Positions 46,236-56,728 of a stretch of 64,000 nt of DNA are shown here, piece by piece. Numbering within the stretch: the stretch's first letter is position 1; every line of letters starts with the position of its first letter. Under the pieces are notes generated by a model, which worked only from the letters and a program-made list of their open reading frames with translations, had not been told where the DNA came from and did not search any database. The stretch lies in contig JAKSYS010000059.1 in NCBI GenBank assembly GCA_022925895.1, positions 62,001 through 126,000 on the forward strand, read 5' to 3'. This DNA is from Fragilaria crotonensis. Its lineage: Eukaryota > Bacillariophyta > Fragilariophyceae > Fragilariales > Fragilariaceae. A program made the position numbers and the translations under genes.

Positions 46236-46649
46236 TGCTGAGGCCTAAGTGAATCTCGCACGCTTCGCTTTCATTTTTGCCGAATCCAAACAGCCCGTCT
46301 CTGCTTGAGACTGGGAATACAGAAGTTTTGCTCAGACCATCATGACCTTGCGTATGAAGACATGGTGTTCATCAGTCTGCATTCCCTTTATTCTATGTTA
46401 ATCACATCATGATACTTTTTCCCACATCACCACTTCTGTGTTTTGCCACGTACAACTAAGTTAGCTACCTCTACATTGATTTCTTCTTGTAGTCCTCCAA
46501 CTCACGTGTTAGTTGCCGTTCGAGAATGACTGTCGCGACTCCCGCGCTCCAGAATGTAGATATTGAATTACCACCAATTTCAGAAAGGTTATGGTAACGA
46601 TGTGAGGAATCAGAAATCGTAGGTTTATTTAGCAAATCAGAAACGTGTG
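46236..46649. other. 3' flank of NRT2 copy 2, no gene recognised
   Basis: Partly alignable with 23432-23769, including GCTCAGACC/GCACAGACC and CATCAG(C/T)CTGCATTCC words. Confidence 0.5.
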
Positions 46650-47535
46650 ATTAAGGGATTATGCTACCTGAACTTGGTGCTACTTGTTTCAGAGGCGTAT
46701 CGGAGTGGGGCTTCTACCTTCCAATTTGGGAGCTTATCTGCGATTGTCGACAGGGTTCCAATTCTAAATCGAAGCGATCTTTTCGATCGTCAGCAGGCTG
46801 ATGACGCCCATTCGTGTGCAGAAAGTTGTTCATTGCAGTCACATTCACAACAACAACGCTGCCAGTTCCGGCTAATGACGTATCATCACAACTGTTAGAA
46901 CGAAGTCTCACCCTGACGAGCTTGATCTTCACGGTGGCGCGCACCTTGCCAGAGCCAGCCTGAATTTCAACTGTCGTGGCGACGAAGCGCAGAACCGGGA
47001 ATCTAGTGGCTTTTCGCCGACAACGAAGTTTACGGGTCCCCTCAGTAGACATGCGAGCGCGAGTCAGACCCACATTGTATGGACAACGTGCCTCAGGGCT
47101 TATTGCACATGCAACGATTGTGACGGTGGGAATCACGACCATTCTTGAAGAAAGGCGGCTTGTCCTCCAAGGTAAGATTCCCCTTGAATTCCAATGTGAG
47201 TTGCTTTCCCACCCAACCAACCCTAAGGAAAGCATCCCACCCCCTTTCATTTTGTGTTTCTATCTATCATTTGAAAGCGTCCTCCCACGCCGTACCTGTG
47301 CAGTTCGAGCCAAATCATGTTTCGATTTCCACCACACCAACGACGGTTCGCTCTCCCGATCCTCTTCGTCAATGGCTACCAAGGGGACATGCCGCCTAAT
47401 GCTACGAAGATGAAACGAGAAGGATTGACGTGGCTGACGAACGCGTGCAGAGGTCTCCACCATCTTTTCTTTTTCCCGCAATCGTAAGTCCTTTGAGGAA
47501 TGTGAGGCGCCACCACGAGTGCAACTGACAACCAC
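46650..47535 (-). other. Minus-strand segment duplicated with NRT2, copy 2 (possible gene)
   Basis: Better preserved than its partner at 23.8-24.7 kb. One minus frame runs 46714-47250 (about 178 residues, with FVATTVEIQAGSGKVRATVK and SVVVVNVTAMNNF), and another at 47260-47500 opens with ATG (MVETSARVRQPRQSF). A GTACGG donor and TTAG acceptor between them could be an intron, but the frames do not join cleanly. No family is recognised. It lies tail-out next to the G-patch gene. Confidence 0.4.
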
Positions 47536-47614
47536 TTCGTGGAACGTAGAAGGTCAAAATACAAAGAAAGCATGCGCAAGAGGAACATTCTCAATAAGCG
47601 TCCGCTAGGTCCTC

Positions 47615-48313
47615 TCATTCGTCACCTTTGGACCGCTTTGTTTTCGCCTTCTTCGACGCCTTCGTTTCTTTTTTGTCCTTCTTGCTACTTTTCGACATGG
47701 TTTCCATTTCGACATCCTTCGTGCGCTTCCCTTTCTTCTTCTTTGATAAATCCTCCGATACGTCATCAACAAACTTACGTTTCTTTTTCTTCTCTTTTTC
47801 CACCTTCAGAACAATCTTGGCCTGTCCTTGGCCATTCCATTCAACCTTGCTCCTGGCCTCGTCCTCCTCCTCTTTTGACATCGATTCGGCTCGAGCCCAC
47901 TTTCCCGTCTGCTTGCGTTGTGCCCTCATACCGAAACGCGCTCCACCCGTCGCTGTGAACAATTCCTCATCTGTGTACTCCTTCACTGCAACTGTTGCAT
48001 TCTTCTTGCCACCATTGAGTTTCGCAAATACATTGCCCATACTCTCGCTCCACCATTGCGATTGCTGCTCTAATTCTGGTTTGACATGGCCGATGCCCAC
48101 ATCATCTTCCCGCTTCTTCACCTTGATATGTGTCGCCATTCCCTGAAGATTCTTTCCTAGACCGCGTCCTGCTTTCCAACCCATCTTGGCGAGCTGCTTC
48201 GCTGCAAAGCCGTCCGTGTTGTTGGCCAAGGGATCTGAGACTGCAGCTTCATTGAGTGCGGAGCCTAGTTTGGAGCGCAATTTCGAACCCGACAATTCAT
48301 GGACGTACGCCAT
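47615..48313 (-). CDS. G-patch domain protein with Lys-rich tail, PINX1/Gno1-like, 232 aa
   Basis: The true start is the ATG at 48313 (MAYVHELSGSKLRSKLG). Residues about 35-75 form a G-patch: GFAAKQLAKMGWKAGRGLGK followed by NLQGMATHIKVKKREDDVGIG. The C-terminal third is a strongly basic KKKKRK/KSSKKDKK tail, likely nuclear or nucleolar targeting. PINX1 and yeast Gno1 have this layout: an N-terminal G-patch that activates the DEAH helicase Prp43 in ribosome biogenesis, and a Lys-rich tail. The overall order and the motif after the G-patch support that assignment, but other G-patch families cannot be excluded. No intron is seen. Confidence 0.82.
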   Translation of the reverse strand: MAYVHELSGSKLRSKLGSALNEAAVSDPLANNTDGFAAKQLAKMGWKAGRGLGKNLQGMATHIKVKKREDDVGIGHVKPELEQQSQWWSESMGNVFAKLNGGKKNATVAVKEYTDEELFTATGGARFGMRAQRKQTGKWARAESMSKEEEDEARSKVEWNGQGQAKIVLKVEKEKKKKRKFVDDVSEDLSKKKKGKRTKDVEMETMSKSSKKDKKETKASKKAKTKRSKGDE

Positions 48314-49099
48314 TTTTCTAACAATCGTTGTGTAAGTGTATTGTAAGACGGTAGACACAGAGAGTCAAAAAGGCACGACAATGAGACAATCGATCCAATG
48401 GTGGTGAATGTGCAATGACGTTGAAAAATCTGCGGGGAGTCGAGTAAAACATGGGAATGGAAAAATCGGTTCCTTTGCGAAACACGTAGGATGAATGGCT
48501 CTGATGAGCTTTGATAAGGGCGCAACTCATAACCTTTCATAATTCGTACCTCACCGGTTAAATTGCCTGTAATCTTTGTCTCCACTACAAATCTCCACAC
48601 CAACTCCATACAATTCTACAAGAAAAGTACTCCTTACCATAGAATAAGTGAGCACGTGTCTAGTTCTGCGCGCAGGCGTAGTTATCACCACAAGAATTAC
48701 TGAACGGAAAGTGTGCAGGAGGAGATACGTAAATGTTCGGCACATAGTGGAGAGTCTGTAACACACGGTTAAAATGGCACGCGCTTGTGAGCGTTTCGGG
48801 TACAGTATGATGAGTGTCACGCTATGCTCCCTGGTAGTATCATACATACATACTACATACAGTACTTGCGGTAGTAGCAGCAGACAAGCACGCAAAATGC
48901 GACCGCGATCCATTGCCTTCCAACTTCCAACGTCGAATTCTGGATCCAATCTTTTGAAGTCTGTTCGTAATTGCTTTGCTCCCAAATCAACCGGTAGATC
49001 GTACGTGTAGATTTAGCCTTGCCGGCAGATTGAATTGCTATCAAGTACTTTTGTCGCGCTTTACTCCTTTCTCCCACCTTACCTTCCTGTTGTAGAATT
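48314..49099. promoter_or_regulatory. Divergent intergenic region between G-patch and SET genes
   Basis: The two genes are head to head, so both promoters lie in this 786 bp. A minus-strand frame at 48551-48985 has no motif and is probably spurious. Confidence 0.4.
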
Positions 49100-50005
49100 A
49101 TGGTGGCTATCCGTTCCGAAGGCAGTCGGAATCTTGGTTCGGACGCACGCACCAGAGGCGTTGTTGCCGCTATCATTCTGACTCTTGTCGTGGGAGGATG
49201 GTGGTGGTGGTGGACGGCACCTATTCTTGTGACTGGGCTTTCGTATGACTCATCGATACGGCCGGTGGATTACCCTGCGAAATCTTCCGAAACTCTACGA
49301 AGTAACAAGGGCAAAAGCGGGAATTTGCGTACTGCGAAGCCTGCTCTTCCAATATACGATCACAAATGGTTAACGGATGATAAGACCATCAGTGAACTGT
49401 GGTACGATTCGGAATGCGAATCGTTTCGTAAAAAGGAACAGCCCATTCCGTCGGAAGAATTGTGGAGAATGCTGCGCGAGAGGTATGTGTCAGTGGTGGG
49501 ACCGAAGGAATCGAGAATCGCAGACCCAAGTTCAACACCATGGCACGGATTCGGTGTTCCGTTCGAGGCGAAACAAGCAGGAGAAAAAGGACGAGGAGTC
49601 TTTGCGACTGCCAATGTTTCCAAGGGACAATTGGTCTGGTCGGCGACGCGATTTACAGCAGTCTTCAAGACAGCGGATTTGTATCGGACCTTCTTGCGGT
49701 CGTTGCCCTACTACGAGAGCTGCCAGGCCATGGGATATACATGGCCCGCAAAAACGAAATCAGAGGGGAAGAAACCGTGGATAGCAGTGGATTTGGACCC
49801 TGGTGCCTTAATGAACAGTGGGTCACATGGATACGGGAAAAAGGAGTATCAGGAAGATGTAAGCAATGTGCAGTGTGTGGGTGAAACCAAGGATCATCCA
49901 AAGGGAGCATGCTTTGCACTGCGAGACATTGCTTCTGGCGAAGAATTCTTGTGCGACTACAGCGGCTTTTCCGATTCAAGCTGGTTCAGAAAGCTCGGAC
50001 TTTAA
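49100..50005 (+). CDS. Membrane-anchored SET-domain protein, 301 aa
   Basis: An N-terminal hydrophobic segment (about 21-45, with a run of five Trp) looks like a signal anchor. The C-terminal half is a SET domain: GEKGRGVFATANVSKGQLVW at the start, a middle region with PYYESCQAMGYTW, and GACFALRDIASGEEFLCDYS, the usual SET end with the catalytic Tyr-type Asp-Tyr-Ser block. A NSGSHG motif stands where the NHS/C-type motif is expected (N-H-S in classical enzymes), so activity is uncertain. SET proteins methylate lysines on histones or other proteins; a membrane anchor suggests a non-histone role. Intronless. Confidence 0.78.
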   Translation: MVAIRSEGSRNLGSDARTRGVVAAIILTLVVGGWWWWWTAPILVTGLSYDSSIRPVDYPAKSSETLRSNKGKSGNLRTAKPALPIYDHKWLTDDKTISELWYDSECESFRKKEQPIPSEELWRMLRERYVSVVGPKESRIADPSSTPWHGFGVPFEAKQAGEKGRGVFATANVSKGQLVWSATRFTAVFKTADLYRTFLRSLPYYESCQAMGYTWPAKTKSEGKKPWIAVDLDPGALMNSGSHGYGKKEYQEDVSNVQCVGETKDHPKGACFALRDIASGEEFLCDYSGFSDSSWFRKLGL

Positions 50006-51422
50006 CTTAGTCCTGGTTGGGTTCATAAGGAATGTGATGAACTACGGTCGAATTTGCGCATCTCTGTGACCATGCAATTAAGCCGGACTCCAGTCGACAA
50101 CCGAACCCCGAAATTCCAAATACACACTGTTGTCGAAATGCCAAAACTTGTCTTCAAAGGAATGTCTGCAATCATTATGTGCCTGCGATAGGACTCCACA
50201 AAAGGAACGCACGAGTAATCCAAACAAAGGCGACGCTCGAAACAAAGGTTGTGTGTTATAATTTTGTTTAGATCTATTATATAGATCTGACAAACCAAAA
50301 CCTTGACCTATTTCACGCTTCCTTACTCGAACAAGTAAAGCAGCGCAACCATTAGTGAGATTTACAAGTACCTGGTAGTTCCGAGAGAGCTGGATTCTTA
50401 TTCTTGGCATCAATCAACAGCTCCATGTCAACCAGAAGGGACACGCTTGTCGGCATAGCACCCACGAACAGCTCACCTGAGATCATTGGTCACCTGTGCG
50501 CGCTGCTGGCTGCCTGCATCGTTCGGCTTGTCGGTTGTGAGACCGACGGCGATTTCCGTGAAGACGACACACAACAACAAATGGCTAAATACGTAGCCTG
50601 GCACGGTCACGCGAAACTGTGGGAACCTCGTTTGGGATTCCACTATGCCACTCGTCGAGATCATGCTGATGGAGTGTACAATGTCACAGGACTCCCGGTT
50701 TAGATTGTAGATTACCTCTCGAACCCAAAATGCCATTAAAGTCAGGCATTACCGTCTTCACACCATTTGAGGAGTTCGCGTGGTGTAGCAGGCAAGGACT
50801 CATCTCTGATAGGACAGGAACCAGTCGGGTGTACTATGAAGGACGCAATCATTCTTTTTGGCGGAGAGAGCCTATTCATCGGGTGCAAACCGGAATGGCC
50901 ACACCATGTACCTTGAACTCGGAACACAGTCGTCGTCGCGACAAACGAAAACAATCCAGAATGAGGACACCACTTTTGCGGTTTGGATGACTTGGAAAGC
51001 ATCATGCGATACAGTAAGTTGTGTTGCGGCATATCTAGGGGTTAGCTCAGCACTAACAAAATGACAGTCTCGCGAACCACCCTATCAGCATAGCTACTAT
51101 TGAAAAAGTGGCGTGATCGAATGAGGAGTCGAGATGGCAAGAGATAGTATTTTTTGATCAACAATAGCCAAGTCCAACTATTAACGACAGTACTGTTACG
51201 TCGGATCGATTAAGAAAGTTCTATGCATGCATCGCATTGTAAGGATATACGATATACAGGAACGTGATAGTGACCATCCTCAGTGGTCTACGGTACTTGT
51301 AGTTTCCCCCATAAAACCGAAAGCATTGGGGCTCTCTTCTTTCTTCCGAACGCGGGCAAGGCACTGGATCTACCGTAGTAGCCGTCGTACTTGGCCATCA
51401 AGGCGCTGTCATCACTTTCTGA
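50006..51422. other. Intergenic, no gene recognised
   Basis: Short frames of 85-110 residues overlap on both strands without motifs. An AT-rich palindrome (AGATCTATTATATAGATCT) lies at about 50271-50289. Confidence 0.4.
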
Positions 51423-52085
51423 CAGGGATGGCACCGAGTGGTTTTTGCTAAAAGTAGTTTTTGGGTTTAAACCAGGTTTAAACCCAAAAACCACTTTTGC
51501 AAATATTTCTGGTGGTTTTTCCTTTTCGAGCTAAAAAGTGGTTTTTGCTAAATAAATAGCAGACCTCGTACCTTTAGTGAGGCCTGCACCGTCTTGTACC
51601 CACCACCAACACACCATCCCAGTACAACGTCTGGGTCTAAACTCTTGAATTGCAAATCGCTCATTCGATCACCTTAATAGGTCTTGTATACAGGTTTTGG
51701 TTCAGTTCATGAAACAAGATGCCAAGCAATGGGGTGTATCTCAGCTTGTTTTGTTGATGAAGATGACTACAACTAAATTGAAAGTGATGGTGATTGCCAA
51801 TCCTCTAATTTCGGTTCCTACTCTACGGTAGTACATTCTTTATTGTATGTATAGTTACTACTGGTAGACCTACTAGTAGTATTCCAGTACTCCGTTTTAC
51901 GAGGATCGACACAGTAGCGTATCTACGTGTACTATGGTACAAATTCTACGTGGAAAAGTTTACTAGGGGTTTTAACACGGAGTGGTTTTTCAAAGTGGTT
52001 TTTCGGTGGTTTTTGGTGGTTTTTCGGTGGTTTTTGGTCAGACCAAAAACCACTTTGTAATCAAAAGTGGTTTTTGCCATCCCTG
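51423..52085. mobile_element. CAGGGATGGC MITE, 663 bp, with GTGGTTTTT repeats
   Basis: Starts CAGGGATGGCA and ends TGCCATCCCTG. CTTTCTGA flanks both sides (51415-51422, 52086-52093), a perfect 8-bp duplication. Near each end are GTGGTTTTTG words, with a strong hairpin at about 51456-51492 (AGTTTTTGGGTTTAAAC and its complement) and a run of CGGTGGTTTTT at 51990-52040. Non-coding. Confidence 0.92.
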
Positions 52086-52093
52086 CTTTCTGA

Positions 52094-52555
52094 GCTCCCA
52101 GTAGGTGCAGTCGTGCATAATTTTCTACTCCGGTGCTCCGGTGGTAGCGAGCATTCGAGGTACCGGTACCGGCATCGCAGTACTCGGAGTACTGGTACGC
52201 CTTTTACTGCGGAGTACTAACGTAGACGTCGAATAAATGGTTCGGTACTCGGTACTGCCTGGCACTTACAGTATGTGAGTGTTTTCTGATGAAGACACAA
52301 TTGAATCCCGAGTCCCGACCTGGTTAAACAATTTTTCCTATGCGGGATGGTCATATTGTCATCTTCATAGGACATGTATTATGTATAATCACTTATTACT
52401 CATAGTACGTAACGTGAAAACCATTTTTGATTTCTTAAAACACAATTGAATCCCGAGTCCCGAGCTGTACAGTACGTAATGTACACATATTTCCACTTTT
52501 CACTTTTCAAAACCCCATCAATTGATTGATCAACAAATCGGCCACCAATACAACG
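52094..52555. other. Upstream region of the first b5-like gene
   Basis: GTAC-rich at 52120-52270. A sentence-like repeat, CACAATTGAATCCCGAGTCCCGA, is present twice (about 52298 and 52441); the sequence between is AT-rich. Confidence 0.45.
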
Positions 52556-53008
52556 ATGAAGTTGCACATCGCATGTCTATTCTCCATTCTCTCGCTTGCC
52601 AAATCGAATTTGGAAGGCATGGAGATCGAACTCGGTAGTAGATTCCTGGCAGACCGGGCAGTGACAATGTCGGAGCTTGCAACTCACACCACGTATGAAG
52701 CTGGATTATGGACGTCGCTCGAGGGTATTGTCTACGACATAACCGATTTCACACATCCCGGTGGTTCAAGGATCTTGCGAGTAGGAGGAATCCAGGGCGA
52801 TTCACTCTACATGGAAGCATACAACGACGGAGACCATCCTTTTACACTCGCGGAGGTAGTCTCGCAACCTGGTATCGTACGGATCGGTCCGTTGCAGAGT
52901 GATGATGCCCCCACCACAGCACCGACCGGTGACCCAACCGAACTTCCAACCAGTGGCACCACGACCAATGCACCAAGCAGCAGTAGCACCACGAATGAAC
53001 CAACCTAA
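52556..53008 (+). CDS. Secreted cytochrome b5-like protein, short form, 150 aa
   Basis: ATG at 52556 opens a signal peptide (MKLHIACLFSILSLAKS). Residues about 40-115 are a cytochrome b5-like heme domain: SELATH, LWTSLEGIVYDITDFTHPGG with the first axial His, then YNDGDHPFTLAEVV with the second. Both ligand histidines are present. The tail is a short Thr/Pro/Ser-rich linker (TTAPTGDPTELPTSG) that stops at 150 residues. b5 domains carry electrons to partner oxidoreductases; a secreted form points to the cell surface or endomembrane lumen. The paralog at 62772 has a much longer stalk, so this one may be a truncated or shorter version. Confidence 0.85.
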   Translation: MKLHIACLFSILSLAKSNLEGMEIELGSRFLADRAVTMSELATHTTYEAGLWTSLEGIVYDITDFTHPGGSRILRVGGIQGDSLYMEAYNDGDHPFTLAEVVSQPGIVRIGPLQSDDAPTTAPTGDPTELPTSGTTTNAPSSSSTTNEPT

Positions 53009-53263
53009 GTATTCAAATCTGTTGTCTTGTCAATTTTATTGACAAGACAACTTTTACTATTGGATCCATAACTCAAACAGCACTCAAGAACAAGTGGGAT
53101 TAAAGCAACATAACTTTTGTGAGACAACTCCAACTAATATTGGAGATCTCACATTCATTTTTCATCTCCCTTTTAACTTATAATATTCCCAACCAAAAAC
53201 AGTAAAGGCCTTTACTACTTAGTTCTACATCTTCTACATATTTGTAACAACAAATCTGCCATC

Positions 53264-53509
53264 ATGGTCCATATCTTCAGGACTCCTTTGCCCAAGGCTG
53301 GACGATCCATCACGTTCGCTTCCTCTCCCGTCAAGTCCGATGACAGACTTTTAAGTCCTACTAACCTTAAGTCTACCATCGGCCAAAACTCACATACTGC
53401 CGATCACACAAATACTGTCAATATGATCAACCAGCCATGTGGTGAAATTCCACCTACTGTAGTGCTGTACTACAGCAGTTGTTGTACTGTATCAAACTTG
53501 AGCTCATAA
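53264..53509 (+). CDS. Possible small protein, 81 aa, unknown
   Basis: ATG after CTGCCATC, then MVHIFRTPLPKAGRSITFAS with codon-like composition for about 60 residues before it enters GTAC-rich DNA. No family. May be the first exon of a decayed element. Confidence 0.25.
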   Translation: MVHIFRTPLPKAGRSITFASSPVKSDDRLLSPTNLKSTIGQNSHTADHTNTVNMINQPCGEIPPTVVLYYSSCCTVSNLSS

Positions 53510-55668
53510 CCTGTCAGCCCGTCTACACACTTCCAGTACAATAATACTCTACTCTCTACTGTAGTGATCTAAAAAGTATGAGCGCAGCATTGTATTGTAG
53601 AACACCAGGATGTTTCCCCTTTGAGTTTCCAGGTACTGATTCTATGTTAAAGCTACAGAGCTACAGCCAGAGGCATTCCACCGTAGAGCTTGTTGATATG
53701 TTTCCCTCGTGATTTTGCTGGTACTGATGCCATGTTGAAGGTTGAAGCTACTGAGGAATTGACTGAGAGTAACTTTCGCTAACTGCCATGACAGAAATTT
53801 TGTTGCTCAAATCCCAAATTCTCAAACCAAATTTTACTTTAGCCTAAGTCGCCCAGAAATGCAATAAAAATTAGTGTTGTGCAAAAAGTCACATCTTGGG
53901 CCATCAGTAAGCCTTAGAAAAATAAATTCTGAAAATTTGTAGGCCGATAACTTGTACAGTATAATGAGATGGCAAACATCACACTTCTCGGTTCACATTT
54001 TGAATACTAAATTCCCAAATCAGGAAGAAATAGAATACATTTTTTCTCTATTATAGGCTTCCTGCACTGTAGCTACTAGTACATCTCGAATGTCAAACCT
54101 GAACACATCGCATGTTTAGAACTATAAACTGTTAATATGTCATAGTACATGAATCCTCCACAATGCGTGTCTTGCTCCTTTCAGTTGGTTGTTGTAATGC
54201 ACCCCTCACATGGTGGTACAATACACGATGATCGTGACCATTGCTTGTCTTTGAAGGCTGCAATAAGTTTGTCAACAGTGCTTAGGTCAGCATCCAAATT
54301 GTTGATCCCAGCCCTTCCATCTCCATTATGAAACCCACCAATGTATTGAACGTGACTTGTGGCATCACAAAGCTGCCACATCAAACAAAATCAAGGTTTC
54401 ACCCCATGCCATGATTGGCCTTGGCACTTACAAGCAACCAAAACAATCAGATCTTTTTCAGTTACAGTGATGAGCCCCCTTGTTGGAATTGCAACGTTGT
54501 CACTCTGCGTCAACTATGCGTAGCTAGTGCTCATGATTGGCACAATCAATTCCACCAACAAAGATCATGATATCCAACATCATCATCAACTGCAATGGTG
54601 AAATGAAAGGGACACTTTCAATCCATATCCAATGCCAAACCTGTTTTCATCTTCCGTGGCATAGCCTTGCTTCCCCGTACTGCCACATGAGTTCATACAA
54701 TCAAAATGGAGGGTTTCCCTCCTGTATTCTTGCTTACTTGGACTCTGCCGGTCCTGCTTTGAGCCGCCTTGATAGTACATACAACTTTCTTGACAGATAA
54801 AATGACGTTTTTGGCCACCACCATTTCCAACAAGTTCAAGGTTCATCATGAGTTTCCACCAACATGTTGCCTCCTTGCCAAACAATGATCCCATCCCGCC
54901 ATTGCAAACTGCTGACTCCATACTGTACTTTCCAGCAAACTAAACCTTTCAACCCCAGTACAAAGACTTGATGAACTCAAAGAGGTCTGGAATTTGACTT
55001 TCCACAAATGCACCACTGTTATCTGACAACAAATGACAAAGCAAGAAAGGCAGGATGGCAGTCCATTGCTTCAGGTTGAACAATGATGAGGCAGCATCCA
55101 AGGCCCCCTGGATCATGGTTCTGGTCAATGTGGACATGAGAGCTATTACTACTATGATATCGTTTGTCACAATTATTATCAACACCAGACACCAACAGCA
55201 AAACGTTTACACGCGTGTACGAGTCCGCCATTTAGGGAGCCATCAAGAATCTGTTTCATTTAGGAGAGGGGGGGGGCTCAAACCATATGAATTGGGAGGC
55301 GTGCGCATGCTCTGGGTCCGGCCAGCATTGTCTGCAAGCATGCCAGCAATGATGAAAACAATGCAGATGAATATTGGCTTTGCAGGATCCTATGATGTCA
55401 CGCCTTGAAAAAATGATGCCATTTAATCGGTTTCGAATCATGGAGTATTCTCATGTCTCGAGTATCGTATCTACAACACTCCTCGGAGTATGACGAGGGT
55501 AGTGATCATCCGAAACTACCAGGTACTTGAACTTCAACTACATTCAAGCTACAATTACCAGGTAGGTTCGAAAGGGGGGTAAATGTCTGTCTGTCTGTCT
55601 GTCTGTTTGCCTCTGTACTCTGTATGCGTACTTCTGAGCTTGGTACTGTACTACATAGTACATAGTAA
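53510..55668. other. AT-rich non-genic region, probable old transposon remnants
   Basis: Many frames of 60-110 residues on both strands around 54150-55190 show no motif I can name. A (TGTC)n microsatellite lies at 55584-55606. No end repeats were found. Confidence 0.4.
55584..55606. repeat. (TGTC)n microsatellite
   Basis: About six units of TGTC/CTGT. Confidence 0.9.
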
Positions 55669-55940
55669 GGATTGGAAAAATAATACTGCAGGACTCGGAT
55701 TTCAGTATCGAGAGCGTCTGGTAAATATTTGGTATACCCCGTCGTAAATTTGAACAAAAGGATAGTTATTCAATAATATGAAGTCCTAGTGGTAGGTATA
55801 AAATATATTGCCCATTTATTTTGAGCTCGGGTAAATGACCGGTATCTTTTATTCCAGTCTGGTAGGTATCGGTACTACTGCGGCGTACTGTAGGGTGCAT
55901 TACAGTACTGTAACTTCTAACGGAACTGGCTTTTACTTAG

Positions 55941-56466
55941 ACTAGTGGGTTCCTCACAACTGATCGGAGTACCAGGGTACAGTAGTATGATACATACCAC
56001 AGGATACAGGATAGAGGACGCGCAGTACATTGTACCCCAAACCCCAAACTGGTCAATACTCCGTAGGAACAGACCTACTACAGTAGCATACTTTTTTTGT
56101 TCTACAGTATGCAGTACCCTGGTACCAACGTAAGCTACTACATGACGTACAGTACACAGTACCCCAGTGTTGTGCTCATGCCCCAGTATTGCAGTTCATC
56201 GCACGGTATGATGTTTTACGGTAGCATCTGTGAAGCAACCTGTTTCTACAACTAATTCAAATGACTATTTAATACGTACAGTACTGTACTTCAGTAAGGT
56301 AAGTCACTGTCGTTTCAACATAAATTACTGTCAATTTATGTAGTACTACTGTAGACCTGTAGTACATGTAATCCACATAACAGTGCAACAGTACCCCAGA
56401 GTGGTCATACTCCGTAACAGACAGACACACACACACACGCACAAAGCAAATTTAAAAAGGATTAGG
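55941..56466. repeat. Dispersed repeat, copy 2 (inverse of 10569-11091)
   Basis: Inserted in the MITE between ACTTAG and ATATT. It begins ACTAGTGGGTTCCTCACAAC and ends near AAAAAGGATTAGG. TTAG on the left and again near the right margin may be a 4-bp duplication. Non-coding. Confidence 0.7.
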
Positions 56467-56728
56467 ATATTGACTGCAAAAATTAAAAAAATGTGCCATC
56501 ATACGTGTTTGAAAATGCATTGCTGAATCTTTACGTCCGTATGTCTTTGTACTTTGTACCGCCTTTGGACATAACAACGCCCTTCCTTGGTAAATAATAA
56601 CCAAGGGGTACGGGTTACTGCTTGGTATACTCGAAAGCACCCTGGTAGGTAGAACCAGTTCCGATGTGAATTCAGTTATCGGATGCTCTAGGCCGTGGGA
56701 AAATCTCAGTTTTGGTGGGGGTATATAG

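Noticed and set aside
53510-55440. A PiggyBac- or hAT-like transposase remnant
   Set aside because: Cys-rich minus-strand stretches hinted at it, but no catalytic motif or end repeats could be shown.
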